A stretch of 64,000 nucleotides of DNA, taken from Aeromonas enteropelogenes. GTDB taxonomy: Bacteria; Pseudomonadota; Gammaproteobacteria; Enterobacterales; Aeromonadaceae. The notes beneath the pieces were generated by a model that did not search any database, was not told the origin of the DNA, and saw nothing but the letters and a program-made list of their open reading frames with translations. The translations under genes were made by a program, and so were the position numbers. Below are positions 26,125-36,983 of this stretch, in pieces. The stretch is taken from contig NZ_CDCG01000004.1 in assembly GCF_000819845.1 (NCBI RefSeq), positions 124,001 through 188,000 on the forward strand, in the 5' to 3' direction. Position 1 is the stretch's first letter. Each line of letters opens with the position of its first letter.

Positions 26125-27878
26125 AACGCAAGGCGACAGCCAAATCGGCCAAAGCGAATATCAAGGCGCCCTCCATCTATCCATGGCGCTTTCGCACTCT
26201 GGTGGTCTTCATCGGCATTGCGTTTGTCGGCCTGATCCTGCGTCTGGCGTGGATCCAGGTGATCAATCCTGATCGCCTGCGCCAGGAGGGGGACATGCGT
26301 TCCCTGCGTACCACCTCCACCCAAGCGGTGCGCGGTATGATCACCGATCGTAACGGCGAACAGCTGGCTGTCTCCGTGCCGGTCGAGGCGGTCTGGGCGG
26401 ATCCCAAAACGGTGCACGAATCCGGCGCCATCAACAACGAGCGGGCCTGGCTGGCGCTCTCCGCCGTGCTCAAGCTCGACATCAACACTCTCAAGCGGCG
26501 CATCGCCAACCCCAACAAGCGTTTCGTCTACCTGCAGCGGCAGGTGACGCCGGCGGTCTCCGAGTACATCAAGGGACTCAAGCTGGGGGGCGTCTATCTA
26601 CGTCCCGAATCGCGCCGTTTCTACCCGACCGGCGAGATCAGTGCCCATCTGGTGGGGGTAACCAACATCGACGGCAGCGGCATCGAGGGGATCGAACGCA
26701 GCTACAACGAGTGGCTGACCGCTACCCCGGGCGAGATGCGGGTGCGCAAGGACAGGCAGGGCCGGGTCATCGAACGGCTGGGGATCGTCAAGGAGGGCAA
26801 GAACGCCAACGATCTGCAGCTGAGCATCGATCAGCGGGTGCAGGCGCTGGCCTATCGCGCCCTCAAGCGCGCCACCGACGAGAACAAGGCGACCTCCGGC
26901 TCCATGGTGATGCTGGACATCAAGACCGGCGAAGTGCTCGCCATGGTCAACACCCCCTCCTACAACCCCAACAACCGCGGTCAGTACCAGAGCTTCCGGG
27001 TGCGCAACCGGGTGGTGACCGATACCTACGAGCCGGGCTCCACCATCAAGCCATTGATCTTGCTGAGCGGTTTGCAGGCAGGCGTCACCAGCTGGAAGGA
27101 TTTCATTCCGGGCGGACCGCTCTATATCGGGGCCAAGCAAATCCGTGACGTGAGTATCCACAAGGCGACCAACTTGTACGACATCCTGCGTTACTCCTCC
27201 AACATCGGCATGTCGCGCATCGCCCTGCGGATGCCGGCCCAGGAGATGATCAACACCCTCAGCATGTTCGGCTTCGGCATGGATACCGGCAGCGGCCTGA
27301 TGGGGGAGAGCAGCGGCATGCTGCCCCAGCGTCGTCGCTGGTCCGATATCGAACGGGCGACCCTGTCGTTTGGCTATGGCCTGCGGGTCACTCCGCTGCA
27401 ACTGGCGTCCGCCTACGCCACCCTGGCCAACAAGGGCAAGCGGGTGCCCATCTCCATCGTCAAGGTGACCAAGCCGCCCAAGGGTGAGCAGGTCATCGAT
27501 CACAACAACGCCGCCGCCATGCTGCAGGCGCTGGAATACGTGGTCGACAACGCCATTCCCAAGGCCAAGATCCCGGGTTACCGGGTCGGCGGCAAGAGTG
27601 GTACTGCCAAGGTCGCCGTGGCTGGCGGCTACGGCAAGGATTACATGGCCTGGTTTGCCGGGTTTGCCCCGGCCAGCGATCCCCGCTTCGTCATGGTGGT
27701 GGTGATCAACGAACCCAAAGGCAAGGCCTACTATGGTGGCGCCGTGGCGACGCCGCCCTTTGCCGAGGCCATGGGAGGGGTGCTGCAGCTCTTCAATATT
27801 CGTCCCGATGCAGTACCGCCATCAGTTCCCACCAAACTTGCCCGTACGGAGGCTAACAATGCAGTCCCGCGCACTTGA
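26121..27878 (+). CDS. ftsI: Septal peptidoglycan transpeptidase FtsI (PBP3)
   Basis: 585 residues. One N-terminal membrane anchor (about residues 24-45) precedes the pedestal domain and the transpeptidase domain. Active-site motifs are present: SxxK in YEPGSTIKPL, SxN in RYSSNIGMS and KSGT in VGGKSGTAKV. FtsI crosslinks septal peptidoglycan with FtsW. The 3' end overlaps the murE start by 20 bases. Confidence 0.97.
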   Translation: MKRKATAKSAKANIKAPSIYPWRFRTLVVFIGIAFVGLILRLAWIQVINPDRLRQEGDMRSLRTTSTQAVRGMITDRNGEQLAVSVPVEAVWADPKTVHESGAINNERAWLALSAVLKLDINTLKRRIANPNKRFVYLQRQVTPAVSEYIKGLKLGGVYLRPESRRFYPTGEISAHLVGVTNIDGSGIEGIERSYNEWLTATPGEMRVRKDRQGRVIERLGIVKEGKNANDLQLSIDQRVQALAYRALKRATDENKATSGSMVMLDIKTGEVLAMVNTPSYNPNNRGQYQSFRVRNRVVTDTYEPGSTIKPLILLSGLQAGVTSWKDFIPGGPLYIGAKQIRDVSIHKATNLYDILRYSSNIGMSRIALRMPAQEMINTLSMFGFGMDTGSGLMGESSGMLPQRRRWSDIERATLSFGYGLRVTPLQLASAYATLANKGKRVPISIVKVTKPPKGEQVIDHNNAAAMLQALEYVVDNAIPKAKIPGYRVGGKSGTAKVAVAGGYGKDYMAWFAGFAPASDPRFVMVVVINEPKGKAYYGGAVATPPFAEAMGGVLQLFNIRPDAVPPSVPTKLARTEANNAVPRT

Positions 27879-29343
27879 TCTGTTGCTGCGCCCATTCGGA
27901 ATCGAGGCGCCGGCGCTTCCCCTGACCGACATCCAGCTGGACAGTCGGCGGGTCGGCCCGGGCTCTCTCTTCATCGCCATTCGCGGGCATCAGGTCGACG
28001 GCAGACGGTTTATCGAACAAGCGGTGGCTCAGGGAGCGACCGCTGTTGTGTATGAGGAGGACGGTGAATTCGTTGCTCCTGCGACGTCAATCCCCTGTAT
28101 CGGCATGGTGGGTCTACCTGTCCGTCTCTCCGAGCTGGCGGGTTATTTTTACGACCAGCCGGCGAACAAGCTGCAACTGGTGGGGATCACCGGCACCAAC
28201 GGCAAGAGCACGACCGCGCTGCTGGTCGCCAACTGGCGCACCCTGCTGGGGGGCAAGGCCGGGGTGATGGGCACCATAGGTAACGGGCTGTTTGGCGAGC
28301 TGATTGAGGCGGAAAACACCACAGGCAGCGCCGTCCAGGTGCAGGCCAATCTCGCTGACCTGCAGGCGCAGGGGGCGGATCTGGTGGCGATGGAGGTCTC
28401 CAGCCACGGCCTGGTGCAATACCGGGTCGCGGCCCTGCCATTTGCCGCCGCCGTGTTCACCAACCTGAGCCGGGATCACCTCGACTACCACGGCACCATG
28501 GAGGCCTATGGCGCTGCCAAGGAGCTGCTGTTGCAACTGGTGGATGAACGTCATGCGGTGATCAACCGGGACGATGAACTGGGTGCCCAATGGCTGGCGA
28601 AATACCCGGATGCAGTCGCCTTCAGCGTCCATGGCCCGGTTGAGAACCATCCTGGCCGTCAGTTAACGGCGCAGCAACTCGATTTTCATCAGCAAGGTTT
28701 CCGTGCACGGATTAACTCCAGCTGGGGGGATGGTGTATTATCCGCCCCCTTGCTCGGCCGCTTCAACGTCAGCAATGTGCTGGCGGCCATGGGGGTCATG
28801 CTGGTGCTGGGCTACGACTTCGACGCCCTGCTGGCCACCGCGTCGCAACTGCAGCCAGTGACTGGCCGCATGGAGTGTTTCGGCGGTGGCGATGCGCCGC
28901 TTGCCGTGGTCGATTATGCCCACACCCCGGATGCCCTGGAGAAGGCGTTGCAGGCCCTGCGGGTGCACTGCAAGGGCCAACTCTGGTGTCTGGTGGGCTG
29001 TGGTGGCGACCGGGATCGCGGTAAGCGTCCCATGATGGCCGCCGTGGCTGAACAGTTTGCGGATCGGGTGATCCTGACCGACGACAATCCCCGCACCGAG
29101 GATCCGGCCCGGATCATGGCCGACATGGTAGCGGGTCTTCGCGATCCCGCGACGGTGCCGGTGGAACACGACAGGGTCAGGGCCATCAACCTGGCACTTG
29201 GACAGGCGAGCAAGCAGGACATCATCCTGGTGGCCGGCAAAGGCCACGAGGATTATCAGATTATTGGAACCGACAAGCGGCACTACAGCGACCGGGAAAC
29301 CGTCGCCGCCGCCTTGCATACATTATTGGAGTCATTCACATGA
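27859..29343 (+). CDS. murE: UDP-MurNAc-L-Ala-D-Glu:meso-DAP ligase MurE
   Basis: 494 residues from the ATG at 27859 (MQSRALDLLLRPFG), inside the ftsI 3' end. MurE adds the third amino acid of the stem peptide in the cytoplasm. ATP-binding VGITGTNGKSTTALLVAN and the substrate motif DDNPRTED are visible; DNPR predicts meso-diaminopimelate specificity. An in-frame extension to 27733 lies within ftsI and is rejected. murF overlaps by 4 bases. Confidence 0.97.
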   Translation: MQSRALDLLLRPFGIEAPALPLTDIQLDSRRVGPGSLFIAIRGHQVDGRRFIEQAVAQGATAVVYEEDGEFVAPATSIPCIGMVGLPVRLSELAGYFYDQPANKLQLVGITGTNGKSTTALLVANWRTLLGGKAGVMGTIGNGLFGELIEAENTTGSAVQVQANLADLQAQGADLVAMEVSSHGLVQYRVAALPFAAAVFTNLSRDHLDYHGTMEAYGAAKELLLQLVDERHAVINRDDELGAQWLAKYPDAVAFSVHGPVENHPGRQLTAQQLDFHQQGFRARINSSWGDGVLSAPLLGRFNVSNVLAAMGVMLVLGYDFDALLATASQLQPVTGRMECFGGGDAPLAVVDYAHTPDALEKALQALRVHCKGQLWCLVGCGGDRDRGKRPMMAAVAEQFADRVILTDDNPRTEDPARIMADMVAGLRDPATVPVEHDRVRAINLALGQASKQDIILVAGKGHEDYQIIGTDKRHYSDRETVAAALHTLLESFT

Positions 29344-30695
29344 TGACCCTCAGGCTTGCCGACTTGGCGCAGGCGCTCGATGCCCGTCTGATTGGTGAAG
29401 ATGGTGAGATCACCGCAGTCAGTACCGATACCCGCACTCTGAGTAGCGGAGCCCTGTTTGTCGCCCTGCGTGGCGAGCGTTTCGATGCCCATGATTTTTG
29501 TGAGCAGGCCGTTGCCGCCGGGGCATCCGCCCTGCTGGTTGAGCGTGAACTGCCGCTGGCCGTGCCCCAGTTGGTGGTGGCCGACAGCCTCAAGGGGCTG
29601 GGGCTACTTGGCAAGCTGGTGCGCGAGCGCATCAATCCGAAAGTGCTGGCCATCACCGGCAGCTGTGGCAAGACCACGGTGAAGGAGATGGCGACCGCCA
29701 TCCTGCGCCACGAAGGGGAGGTGCTGGCCACCGCCGGCAACTTCAACAACGAGGTGGGGGTACCGCTCACCTTGCTGCGCCTGGAACCGCAACACCAGTT
29801 CGCGGTGATGGAGCTGGGCGCCAACCACCCGGGCGAGATCGCCTGGACCACCTCCCTTGCCAGACCCGACGCTGCCCTCATCAACAACGTGGCGGCCGCC
29901 CATCTGGAGGGTTTTGGCTCCCTGGAAGGGGTGTTTCACGCCAAGAGCGAGATCTTCGAGGGGCTGGGCGAGGGCGGCTGCGCCATCGTCAATGCCGACA
30001 ACGAGTTCTGGCCCAAGTGGCGCGAGCACGGCATCACCTGTGCCTTCTCCATCGACGATCAGAGCCAGCCGTTCCATGCCCGCGATCTGCTGATCAACGG
30101 GCAGGGCTGTGCCGAATTCGTGATGGTGACACCACAGGGTGAAGTGGCTCTGACCCTGGCCATCCCGGGCCGCCACAACGTGGCCAATGCCCTGGCGGCG
30201 GCGGCAGGTTGTCTGGCGCTGGGGGCGTCACTGGCCTCCGTCAAGGCGGGCCTGGAGCAAATGGCGCCGGTCAAGGGGCGCTTCTGCGCCCTGCGCTGGG
30301 GTGGCCTCACTCTGGTGGACGATACCTACAACGCCAGCGTGGAGTCCGTGCTGGCGGGCATCGATGCCCTGACCGCCATGGGTGGCTTCAAGGTGCTGGT
30401 GTTCGGTGACATGCGGGAACTGGGTGAGGAGTCTGCCGAGCAACATGCCCGGGTCGGCCGTCATGCCCGCGAGTGCGGTCTGGATGCCGTGCTGACAGTA
30501 GGGGAACATAGTCGCCATACCGCAGATGCCGCGGCTGGCCGACATTTTGACAATAAGGCGTCGTTGTTCGAAGTGCTTGCGCAAATGATTGATAAAAATC
30601 AGGAAATTTCAATTCTGGTCAAGGGGGCCCGCGGCTCCCGTATGGAAGATATCGTCGAGATGGTCAAAGACCGTCAGGAGTCAGCCTCATGCTAG
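29340..30695 (+). CDS. murF: UDP-MurNAc-pentapeptide synthetase MurF
   Basis: 451 residues. MurF joins D-Ala-D-Ala to the tripeptide precursor. The Mur ligase P-loop [19 protein letters not shown] lies near residue 103 and [14 protein letters not shown] near residue 136. [13 protein letters not shown] lies in the C-terminal domain. Start by ATGA overlap with murE; a second ATG follows immediately. It overlaps mraY by 7 bases. Confidence 0.97.
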   Translation: MMTLRLADLAQALDARLIGEDGEITAVSTDTRTLSSGALFVALRGERFDAHDFCEQAVAAGASALLVERELPLAVPQLVVADSLKGLGLLGKLVRERINPKVLAITGSCGKTTVKEMATAILRHEGEVLATAGNFNNEVGVPLTLLRLEPQHQFAVMELGANHPGEIAWTTSLARPDAALINNVAAAHLEGFGSLEGVFHAKSEIFEGLGEGGCAIVNADNEFWPKWREHGITCAFSIDDQSQPFHARDLLINGQGCAEFVMVTPQGEVALTLAIPGRHNVANALAAAAGCLALGASLASVKAGLEQMAPVKGRFCALRWGGLTLVDDTYNASVESVLAGIDALTAMGGFKVLVFGDMRELGEESAEQHARVGRHARECGLDAVLTVGEHSRHTADAAAGRHFDNKASLFEVLAQMIDKNQEISILVKGARGSRMEDIVEMVKDRQESASC

Positions 30696-31771
30696 TCTGG
30701 CTGGCGGAACTGCTCACCCCGCACTTCACCTTCTTCAACGTCTTCTCCTACCTGACGTTTCGCGCCATCCTGTCGATCATCACGGGTCTGGGGGTCGCGC
30801 TCTGGCTGGGACCGCGCCTCATCCGCCGCCTGCAGATCCTGAAATTTGGTCAGGTGATCCGCAACGACGGTCCCGAGTCCCACCTCAGCAAGCGTGGCAC
30901 CCCCACCATGGGCGGTCTGATGATCCTGGCCGCCATCTTCACCTCCGTGCTGCTCTGGTGCCGCCTCGACAACCCCTATGTCTGGCTGGTGCTGTTCGTG
31001 CTGGGGGCCTATGGTGCCATCGGCTTTGCCGATGACTACCTCAAGGTGGTGCGCAAGAATACCGACGGTCTGATCGCCCGCTGGAAGTACTTCTGGCAGT
31101 CGGCGGTCGCGCTGATCGTGGCGGTCGTCCTCTATACCACGGCGACCCACGATGGCCAGACCCAGCTGGTAGTGCCCTTCCTCAAGGATGTGATGCCCCA
31201 GCTCGGCCTGATGTTTATCCTGCTGACCTACTTCGTCATCGTCGGCACCTCCAACGCTGTCAACCTGACCGATGGTCTCGATGGTCTGGCCATCATGCCA
31301 ACCGTGATGGTGGCGGGGGGCTTTGCCCTGATCGCCTGGGCGACCGGCAACGTCAACTTCGCCAGCTACCTGCATATTCCCTATGTGCCCTATACCTCCG
31401 AGCTGGTGATCGTCTGTACCGCCATCGTCGGGGCAGGTCTGGGCTTTCTCTGGTTCAACACCTATCCGGCCCAGGTGTTCATGGGAGACGTGGGCTCCCT
31501 GGCACTGGGCGGCGCGCTCGGTACCATCGCCGTGCTGGTGCGCCAGGAGTTCCTGCTGGTGATCATGGGCGGGGTCTTCGTGATGGAGACAGTCTCTGTG
31601 ATCCTGCAGGTCGGTTCCTACAAGCTGCGCGGTGTGCGGATCTTCCGCATGGCGCCGATCCATCACCACTACGAGAAGAAGGGCTGGCCGGAGCCACGCG
31701 TCATCGTGCGCTTCTGGATCATCACCCTCGTGCTGGTGCTGCTGGGTCTTGCCACCCTGAAGGTGAGATAA
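30689..31771 (+). CDS. mraY: Phospho-MurNAc-pentapeptide transferase MraY
   Basis: 360 residues, the canonical length, with ten membrane helices. MraY transfers phospho-MurNAc-pentapeptide to undecaprenyl phosphate to form lipid I. Conserved motifs are FADDYLKV near residue 115, [15 protein letters not shown] near residue 190 and [19 protein letters not shown] near the end. It overlaps murF by 7 bases and precedes murD by 4. Confidence 0.98.
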   Translation: MLVWLAELLTPHFTFFNVFSYLTFRAILSIITGLGVALWLGPRLIRRLQILKFGQVIRNDGPESHLSKRGTPTMGGLMILAAIFTSVLLWCRLDNPYVWLVLFVLGAYGAIGFADDYLKVVRKNTDGLIARWKYFWQSAVALIVAVVLYTTATHDGQTQLVVPFLKDVMPQLGLMFILLTYFVIVGTSNAVNLTDGLDGLAIMPTVMVAGGFALIAWATGNVNFASYLHIPYVPYTSELVIVCTAIVGAGLGFLWFNTYPAQVFMGDVGSLALGGALGTIAVLVRQEFLLVIMGGVFVMETVSVILQVGSYKLRGVRIFRMAPIHHHYEKKGWPEPRVIVRFWIITLVLVLLGLATLKVR

Positions 31772-31775
31772 GGCC

Positions 31776-33059
31776 ATGGTCATCATCATCGGATTGGGTA
31801 AAACCGGACTCTCCTGCGTCGATTACTTCCTCGGTCGTGGTGTCACGCCACTGGTGATGGACACCCGCGCCAACCCGCCGGGCAAGGATCAGCTGCCGCC
31901 CGGGGTGGAGCTGGTCCAGGGGCTTGACGCCGAGCTGCTCAAGCAGGCGCATATGATAGTGGCGAGTCCGGGCATCGCCCTGGCGACTCCCGAGCTGAAA
32001 GCCGCTGCCGAGTGCGGCGTGCAGATCATCGGCGACATCGAGCTGTTCGTGCGCGACACCGAAGTGCCGGTCATCGCCATCACCGGCTCCAACGGCAAGA
32101 GTACGGTGACCACTCTGGTGGGCGAGATGATCGCCGAGGCCGGGCTCAAGGTCGGTGTGGGCGGTAATATCGGCACACCGGCACTGGAGCTGCTCAAGCA
32201 GCCGATGGATCTCTGCGTACTGGAGCTCTCCAGCTTCCAGCTGGAGACCACCTACAGCCTGCGCGCCGCCGCCTCCGTGGTGCTCAACCTCTCCGAAGAT
32301 CATATGGATCGCTATCAGGGCATGGCCGACTATCGCGCCGCCAAGATGGAGATCCATCAGCACTCCCAACACATTCTGGTCAACCGTGACGATGCCCAGA
32401 CCCTGCCCGATGTAGGTCAGGTTTGGCAGAGTTTCGGCCTCGACTGCAACGGCTACGGCCGCTGCCTGCTGGATGGTCGCCAGTGGCTCACCCTCCATGG
32501 CGAGCCACTGCTGGCGGTCGACGAGATGAAGATCGTCGGAGCCCACAACCAGGCCAACGCGCTGGCCGCCATGGCCCTGTGCGATGCGGTCGGCATCCCC
32601 CGCGATGCCCAGCTCACCGTGCTGCGCCGCTTCGAAGGTTTGCCGCACCGTGCCCGCTTTGTGCGCGAGGTGAACGGGGTACGCTGGATCAACGACTCCA
32701 AGGCCACCAACGTGGGGGCGACCCTGGCCGCCGTGGCTGGCGTGCGCGAATCCGTAAAAGGGCGTCTGCTGCTGCTGGCCGGTGGCCAGGGCAAGGGGCA
32801 GGATTTCGGCCCCATCCAGGCGCTGCTCGGCAACCAGATCGATCACATGTACTGCTTCGGCCAGGATGCCGAGGTGCTGCTGGCCCTGGGTGAGCAGACC
32901 GAGCGGGTGGCGGACCTTGAAGCCGCCGTCGCCAAGGCGGCCGCCGATGCCAGGCCTGGTGACTGGGTTCTGCTGGCGCCCGCCTGCGCCAGCCTGGATC
33001 AGTTCAAATCCTTCGAAGTGCGTGGCGACCGCTTCACCGAAATGGTGATGGCCCTATGA
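31776..33059 (+). CDS. murD: UDP-MurNAc-L-Ala:D-Glu ligase MurD
   Basis: 427 residues. MurD adds D-glutamate, the second residue of the stem peptide. The N-terminal Rossmann-like segment begins [13 protein letters not shown]. The P-loop is [18 protein letters not shown] and the substrate motif [13 protein letters not shown] is near residue 305. The stop overlaps the ftsW ATG by four bases. Confidence 0.97.
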   Translation: MVIIIGLGKTGLSCVDYFLGRGVTPLVMDTRANPPGKDQLPPGVELVQGLDAELLKQAHMIVASPGIALATPELKAAAECGVQIIGDIELFVRDTEVPVIAITGSNGKSTVTTLVGEMIAEAGLKVGVGGNIGTPALELLKQPMDLCVLELSSFQLETTYSLRAAASVVLNLSEDHMDRYQGMADYRAAKMEIHQHSQHILVNRDDAQTLPDVGQVWQSFGLDCNGYGRCLLDGRQWLTLHGEPLLAVDEMKIVGAHNQANALAAMALCDAVGIPRDAQLTVLRRFEGLPHRARFVREVNGVRWINDSKATNVGATLAAVAGVRESVKGRLLLLAGGQGKGQDFGPIQALLGNQIDHMYCFGQDAEVLLALGEQTERVADLEAAVAKAAADARPGDWVLLAPACASLDQFKSFEVRGDRFTEMVMAL

Positions 33060-34237
33060 ACGCCCTTCGCGCAGTCGCAGGCCTGTTCCAGCGCTGGTTG
33101 TTGCCGGCGCGACCCGCCGGTCTCTACGATCGGCAGCTGGTACTGCTGGCGCTGTCGCTGATGGCGGTCGGGGTGGTGATCGTGGCCTCCGCCTCGATCC
33201 CGGAGGGGATTGCCCTGGGCGATGATCCCTTCATGTTCGTCAAGCGTCACGGCATGTTCCTGGTGATGGCGCTCGGTATCTCTTGGTTTGTGTTGCAGGT
33301 GCCCATGGCGCGCTGGCAACAGCACAACGGCCCCATGCTGCTGCTGGCCATCCTGTTGCTGGTGCTGGTGCTGCTGGTGGGGCGCAACGTCAACGGTGCG
33401 GTGCGCTGGCTGCCGCTCGGGCCGTTCAACCTGCAGCCTGCCGAATTCGGCAAGCTGGCGCTGTTCGTCTATCTGGCGGGCTACCTGGTGCGTCGCCAGA
33501 ACGAGGTGCGCGAGGCTTGGCTCGGCTTCTTGAAACCGCTGGCGGTGTTCGGGGTGCTGGCCATCCTGTTGCTGTTGCAGCCGGATCTGGGCTCCACCGT
33601 GGTGATGTTCGTCACCTCGTTCGGCATGCTGTTTCTGGCCGGCGCCAAGCTGTGGCAGTTCATGATCCTGATTGGTGGCGGTTTGGGGGGCGTGATCCTG
33701 CTGATCATCGTCGAGCCCTACCGGATGCGCCGGGTGACCTCCTTCATGGATCCCTGGGCCGATCCGTTCGGCAGCGGCTACCAGCTGACCCAGTCCCTGA
33801 TGGCGTTTGGCCGTGGCAGCTGGTTCGGCGAGGGGCTCGGCAACTCCATCCAGAAGATGGAGTACCTGCCGGAGGCCCACACCGACTTCGTGTTTGCGAT
33901 TCTGGGTGAAGAGCTGGGCTATATCGGCGTGCTGGGCGCCCTGTTCCTCATCTTCGCCCTGGCGGTCAAGGCGCTCAAGCTGGGCCATCGCGCCCTGCAG
34001 GCCGACCGCCTCTATGACGGCTATCTGGCCATCGGCATCGGCATCTGGTTCAGCTTCCAGACCTTCGTCAACGTCGGCGCCGCCAGCGGCATGATGCCGA
34101 CCAAGGGGTTGACCCTGCCGCTGGTCAGTTACGGCGGCTCCAGTCTCATCATCATGACGGTGGCGGTGAGCATGCTGATCCGAATCGATTTTGAATTGCG
34201 CCAGGCGACTGCCCAGGCGCGCGTGCGGGAGGTTTAG
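33056..34237 (+). CDS. ftsW: Septal glycosyltransferase FtsW
   Basis: 393 residues with about ten membrane helices (SEDS family). FtsW polymerises lipid II into glycan strands at the septum with FtsI. Family signatures are [38 protein letters not shown] and [15 protein letters not shown]. The first 20 residues are cytoplasmic. It overlaps murD by four bases and murG by one. Confidence 0.97.
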   Translation: MNALRAVAGLFQRWLLPARPAGLYDRQLVLLALSLMAVGVVIVASASIPEGIALGDDPFMFVKRHGMFLVMALGISWFVLQVPMARWQQHNGPMLLLAILLLVLVLLVGRNVNGAVRWLPLGPFNLQPAEFGKLALFVYLAGYLVRRQNEVREAWLGFLKPLAVFGVLAILLLLQPDLGSTVVMFVTSFGMLFLAGAKLWQFMILIGGGLGGVILLIIVEPYRMRRVTSFMDPWADPFGSGYQLTQSLMAFGRGSWFGEGLGNSIQKMEYLPEAHTDFVFAILGEELGYIGVLGALFLIFALAVKALKLGHRALQADRLYDGYLAIGIGIWFSFQTFVNVGAASGMMPTKGLTLPLVSYGGSSLIIMTVAVSMLIRIDFELRQATAQARVREV

Positions 34238-35319
34238 TGAGCAAGACGCTGTTGGTGATGGCAGGTGGTACCGGGGGCCATGTGTTCCCCGGTCTGGCCG
34301 TGGCCGATCGATTGAAAGAGCAGGGCTGGACCATCCATTGGCTCGGTACCGCCGACCGGATGGAGGCCGAGCTGGTGCCCGCCCATGGCTACCCCATCTC
34401 CTTCATCGATATTCAGGGGGTGCGTGGCAACGGCATCAAGCGGCTGCTGGTGGCGCCCTATCGCATCATCAAATCCATCCTGCAGGCGCGCCGGGTGCTC
34501 AAGACGGTGCGCCCTGACGTAGTGCTCGGCATGGGCGGTTTTGCCTCCGGCCCGGGTGGCGTTGCCGCCTGGCTCGCCGGCATCCCGCTGCTGCTGCACG
34601 AACAGAATGCCGCTGCCGGCATGACCAACAAGCTGCTGGCCCGCATTGCCAAGCGGGTGTTGATGGCCTTCCCCGGGGCTTTTGCGCCGAACCGGCGCAC
34701 CGCTGTAGTCGGCAATCCTGTGCGTCCCGAAGTGGTGGCGCTGCCGGATCCCGAACTGCGCAGTGACAGCGAACCGCTGCACCTGTTGGTGGTCGGTGGC
34801 AGCCTGGGGGCCCGGGTGCTGAACGAGCAAGTGCCCGCTGCGGTGGCGGCTGCTGGGATCCCCATTGCGGTGCGCCATCAGTGTGGCAAGGGCAATGGCG
34901 AGGCAGTGAGCGCGGCCTACGCCAACGAGGGCCTGACCGCCGACGTGAGTGAATTTATCAAGGACATGGCGGGTGCCTATGCCTGGGCCGACCTGGTGGT
35001 CTGCCGGGCGGGGGCCCTGACCGTCTCCGAAGTGGCCGCTGCCGGTGTAGCCGCCATTTTCGTGCCGCTGCCCCATGCGGTGGACGATCACCAGACCCGC
35101 AACGCCCTGACCCTGGTCGACGGCGGTGCGGCGGAATTCCTGCCCCAGTCCGAGCTGACCACGGCCTCGCTGGCTGCGCGCCTCTCCTGGCTGGCCGGGC
35201 GCAGGGAAACCCTGTTTAACATGGCCCAGGCCGCCCGTCGCGTCGCCATTACCGATGCGACAGAGCGGGTTGCGGATGAATGCAAACGGCTCGCCACCAA
35301 ACAGGGCGAGCACGCGTGA
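34237..35319 (+). CDS. murG: Lipid II synthase MurG
   Basis: 360 residues from a GTG that overlaps the ftsW stop by one base. MurG transfers GlcNAc from UDP-GlcNAc to lipid I at the inner face of the membrane. GT28 motifs are [50 protein letters not shown] and [16 protein letters not shown]. The C terminus ([20 protein letters not shown]) is echoed by the small frame that follows. Confidence 0.97.
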   Translation: MSKTLLVMAGGTGGHVFPGLAVADRLKEQGWTIHWLGTADRMEAELVPAHGYPISFIDIQGVRGNGIKRLLVAPYRIIKSILQARRVLKTVRPDVVLGMGGFASGPGGVAAWLAGIPLLLHEQNAAAGMTNKLLARIAKRVLMAFPGAFAPNRRTAVVGNPVRPEVVALPDPELRSDSEPLHLLVVGGSLGARVLNEQVPAAVAAAGIPIAVRHQCGKGNGEAVSAAYANEGLTADVSEFIKDMAGAYAWADLVVCRAGALTVSEVAAAGVAAIFVPLPHAVDDHQTRNALTLVDGGAAEFLPQSELTTASLAARLSWLAGRRETLFNMAQAARRVAITDATERVADECKRLATKQGEHA

Positions 35320-35420
35320 TGAACAAGATTGCACGGACCGAGTCGTGCCGTGCGATCCCCGAATATAGCGATGCCGCCGGGCGGGTTGCCGGTGAATGCA
35401 AGTGGCTTGCGGCAGAATAA
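35319..35420 (+). CDS. 33-codon frame resembling a decayed copy of the murG end
   Basis: The ATG shares its A with the murG stop (TGATG), so ribosomes finishing murG could re-initiate here. The product ends [17 protein letters not shown], matching [18 protein letters not shown] of MurG in spacing and most residues. The nucleotide match over about 50 bases is also visible (35370-35419 against 35256-35305). No function is known. It may be a remnant of a small tandem duplication, kept because it maintains coupling to murC, or it may be a chance frame. Confidence 0.3.
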   Translation: MNKIARTESCRAIPEYSDAAGRVAGECKWLAAE

Positions 35421-35430
35421 AGAGACGATT

Positions 35431-36885
35431 ATGACCAAGGTTGAACTGGCAAAACTGCGTACCGTTATCCCCGAAATGCGCCGCGTGCGTCGCATCCACT
35501 TCATCGGCATCGGTGGTGCCGGCATGGGGGGGATTGCCGAGGTGCTGGCCAATGAGGGCTATCAGGTCACGGGTTCCGACTTGGCACGCAATGCAGTGAC
35601 CGAGCGGCTGGCGTCGCTGGGTGCCCACATCTTCGTCGGCCACAGCGCCGAGCACGTCGCCGGAGCGAGCGTGGTGGTGGTCTCCACCGCCATCAAGCAG
35701 GACAACCCCGAGCTGCTGGCGGCCCGCGAGCTGCGCATCCCCGTCGTGCGCCGTGCCGAGATGCTGGCCGAGCTGATGCGTTTCCGCCATGGCATCGCCA
35801 TCGCAGGTACCCACGGCAAGACCACCACCACCAGCCTGGTGGCGAGCATTTATGCCGAGGCGGACCGGGATCCGACCTTCGTCATCGGCGGCCTGCTCAA
35901 CAGCGCCGGCACCAATGCACGCCTGGGCAGCAGCCGTTACCTGATCGCCGAAGCGGACGAGAGCGACGCCTCCTTCCTGCATCTGCAACCCATGGTGTCC
36001 ATCGTGACCAACATCGAAGCGGATCACATGGACACCTACGGCGGCGACTTCGCCAAGCTGAAGGCCACCTTCATCGAGTTTCTCCACAACCTGCCTTTCT
36101 ACGGACTGGCGGTGGTTTGCATCGATGATCCGGTGATCCGCGGCCTGCTGCCGGAGATTGCCCGTCCCACCCTGACTTACGGTCTGTCGGACGATGCCGA
36201 CGTCCAGGTGCTGGATTTTGTCCAGACAACCAATCACAGCTGCTTCCGGGTACGCCGCAAAGAGGCGGGCGAGCTGCAAGTCACCCTCAATCTGCCGGGG
36301 ATCCACAACGCCCTGAACGCGGCGGCGGCGATAGCTGTCGCGACCGAGGACGGGGTGAGCGACGAGGCCATCATCCGGGCGCTGGCCAAGTTCGAGGGGG
36401 TGGGCCGCCGCTTCCAGCAATATGGCGTGTTCGAGACCGGTCGTGGCAAGGCCATGCTGGTGGACGATTACGGTCACCATCCGAGCGAAGTGAAGGTGAC
36501 CATCAACGCGGCTCGTGCCGGCTGGCCCGAGAAGCGACTGGTGATGGTGTTCCAGCCACACCGCTATACCCGCACCCGCGATCTCTACGAAGACTTTGCC
36601 GATGTGCTCTCCAAGGTCGATGTGCTGGTGATGCTGGAGGTTTATGCTGCCGGCGAGGAGCCGATCCCCGGCGCCGATGGCCGAGCCCTGTGTCGCTCCA
36701 TCCGCTCTCGTGGCAACCTGGAACCCATCTTTGTGGCCACGCCGGATGACGTGCCGGCGGTGCTGGCCGACCTGGTTGGCGAGGGGGATCTGGTGCTGAC
36801 CCAGGGAGCCGGCAACGTCGGTGCCCTGGCACGTCGTCTCGGTGAGATGAAATTGAGCATAGAGAGCATGAAATCTGGTGCTTGA
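35431..36885 (+). CDS. murC: UDP-MurNAc:L-alanine ligase MurC
   Basis: 484 residues from the ATG at 35431, which gives [16 protein letters not shown] and follows AAAGAGA. MurC adds the first amino acid to UDP-MurNAc. Motifs are [18 protein letters not shown], the P-loop [18 protein letters not shown] and [16 protein letters not shown] frame extension back to 35329 overlaps the murG-murC spacer and lacks conservation. No ddlB follows, unlike E. coli. Confidence 0.97.
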   Translation: MTKVELAKLRTVIPEMRRVRRIHFIGIGGAGMGGIAEVLANEGYQVTGSDLARNAVTERLASLGAHIFVGHSAEHVAGASVVVVSTAIKQDNPELLAARELRIPVVRRAEMLAELMRFRHGIAIAGTHGKTTTTSLVASIYAEADRDPTFVIGGLLNSAGTNARLGSSRYLIAEADESDASFLHLQPMVSIVTNIEADHMDTYGGDFAKLKATFIEFLHNLPFYGLAVVCIDDPVIRGLLPEIARPTLTYGLSDDADVQVLDFVQTTNHSCFRVRRKEAGELQVTLNLPGIHNALNAAAAIAVATEDGVSDEAIIRALAKFEGVGRRFQQYGVFETGRGKAMLVDDYGHHPSEVKVTINAARAGWPEKRLVMVFQPHRYTRTRDLYEDFADVLSKVDVLVMLEVYAAGEEPIPGADGRALCRSIRSRGNLEPIFVATPDDVPAVLADLVGEGDLVLTQGAGNVGALARRLGEMKLSIESMKSGA

Positions 36886-36901
36886 GGGCCCAATGAGTAT
36901 T

Positions 36902-36929
36902 TTGACCGCCAAGCCGGGGCCTATATAAT
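36902..36929 (+). promoter_or_regulatory. Sigma-70 promoter before ftsQ
   Basis: TTGACC and a perfect TATAAT separated by 16 bases, in the murC-ftsQ gap. A start near 36936 would drive ftsQ-ftsA-ftsZ independently of the mraZ promoter. The transcript would begin with a hairpin (AACCG ... GCC-AAAA-GGC ... CGGTT, 36934-36957). Confidence 0.7.
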
Positions 36930-36983
36930 GGCGAACCGGTCTGCCAAAAGGCCGGTTTAGCGCGTTACACGGGGATCGATCGG

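Noticed and set aside
36934..36957. Hairpin after murC as an intrinsic terminator.
   Set aside because: The stem is imperfect and followed by GGTTTAG without a U tract; it lies downstream of the ftsQ promoter, so it is treated as a leader structure.
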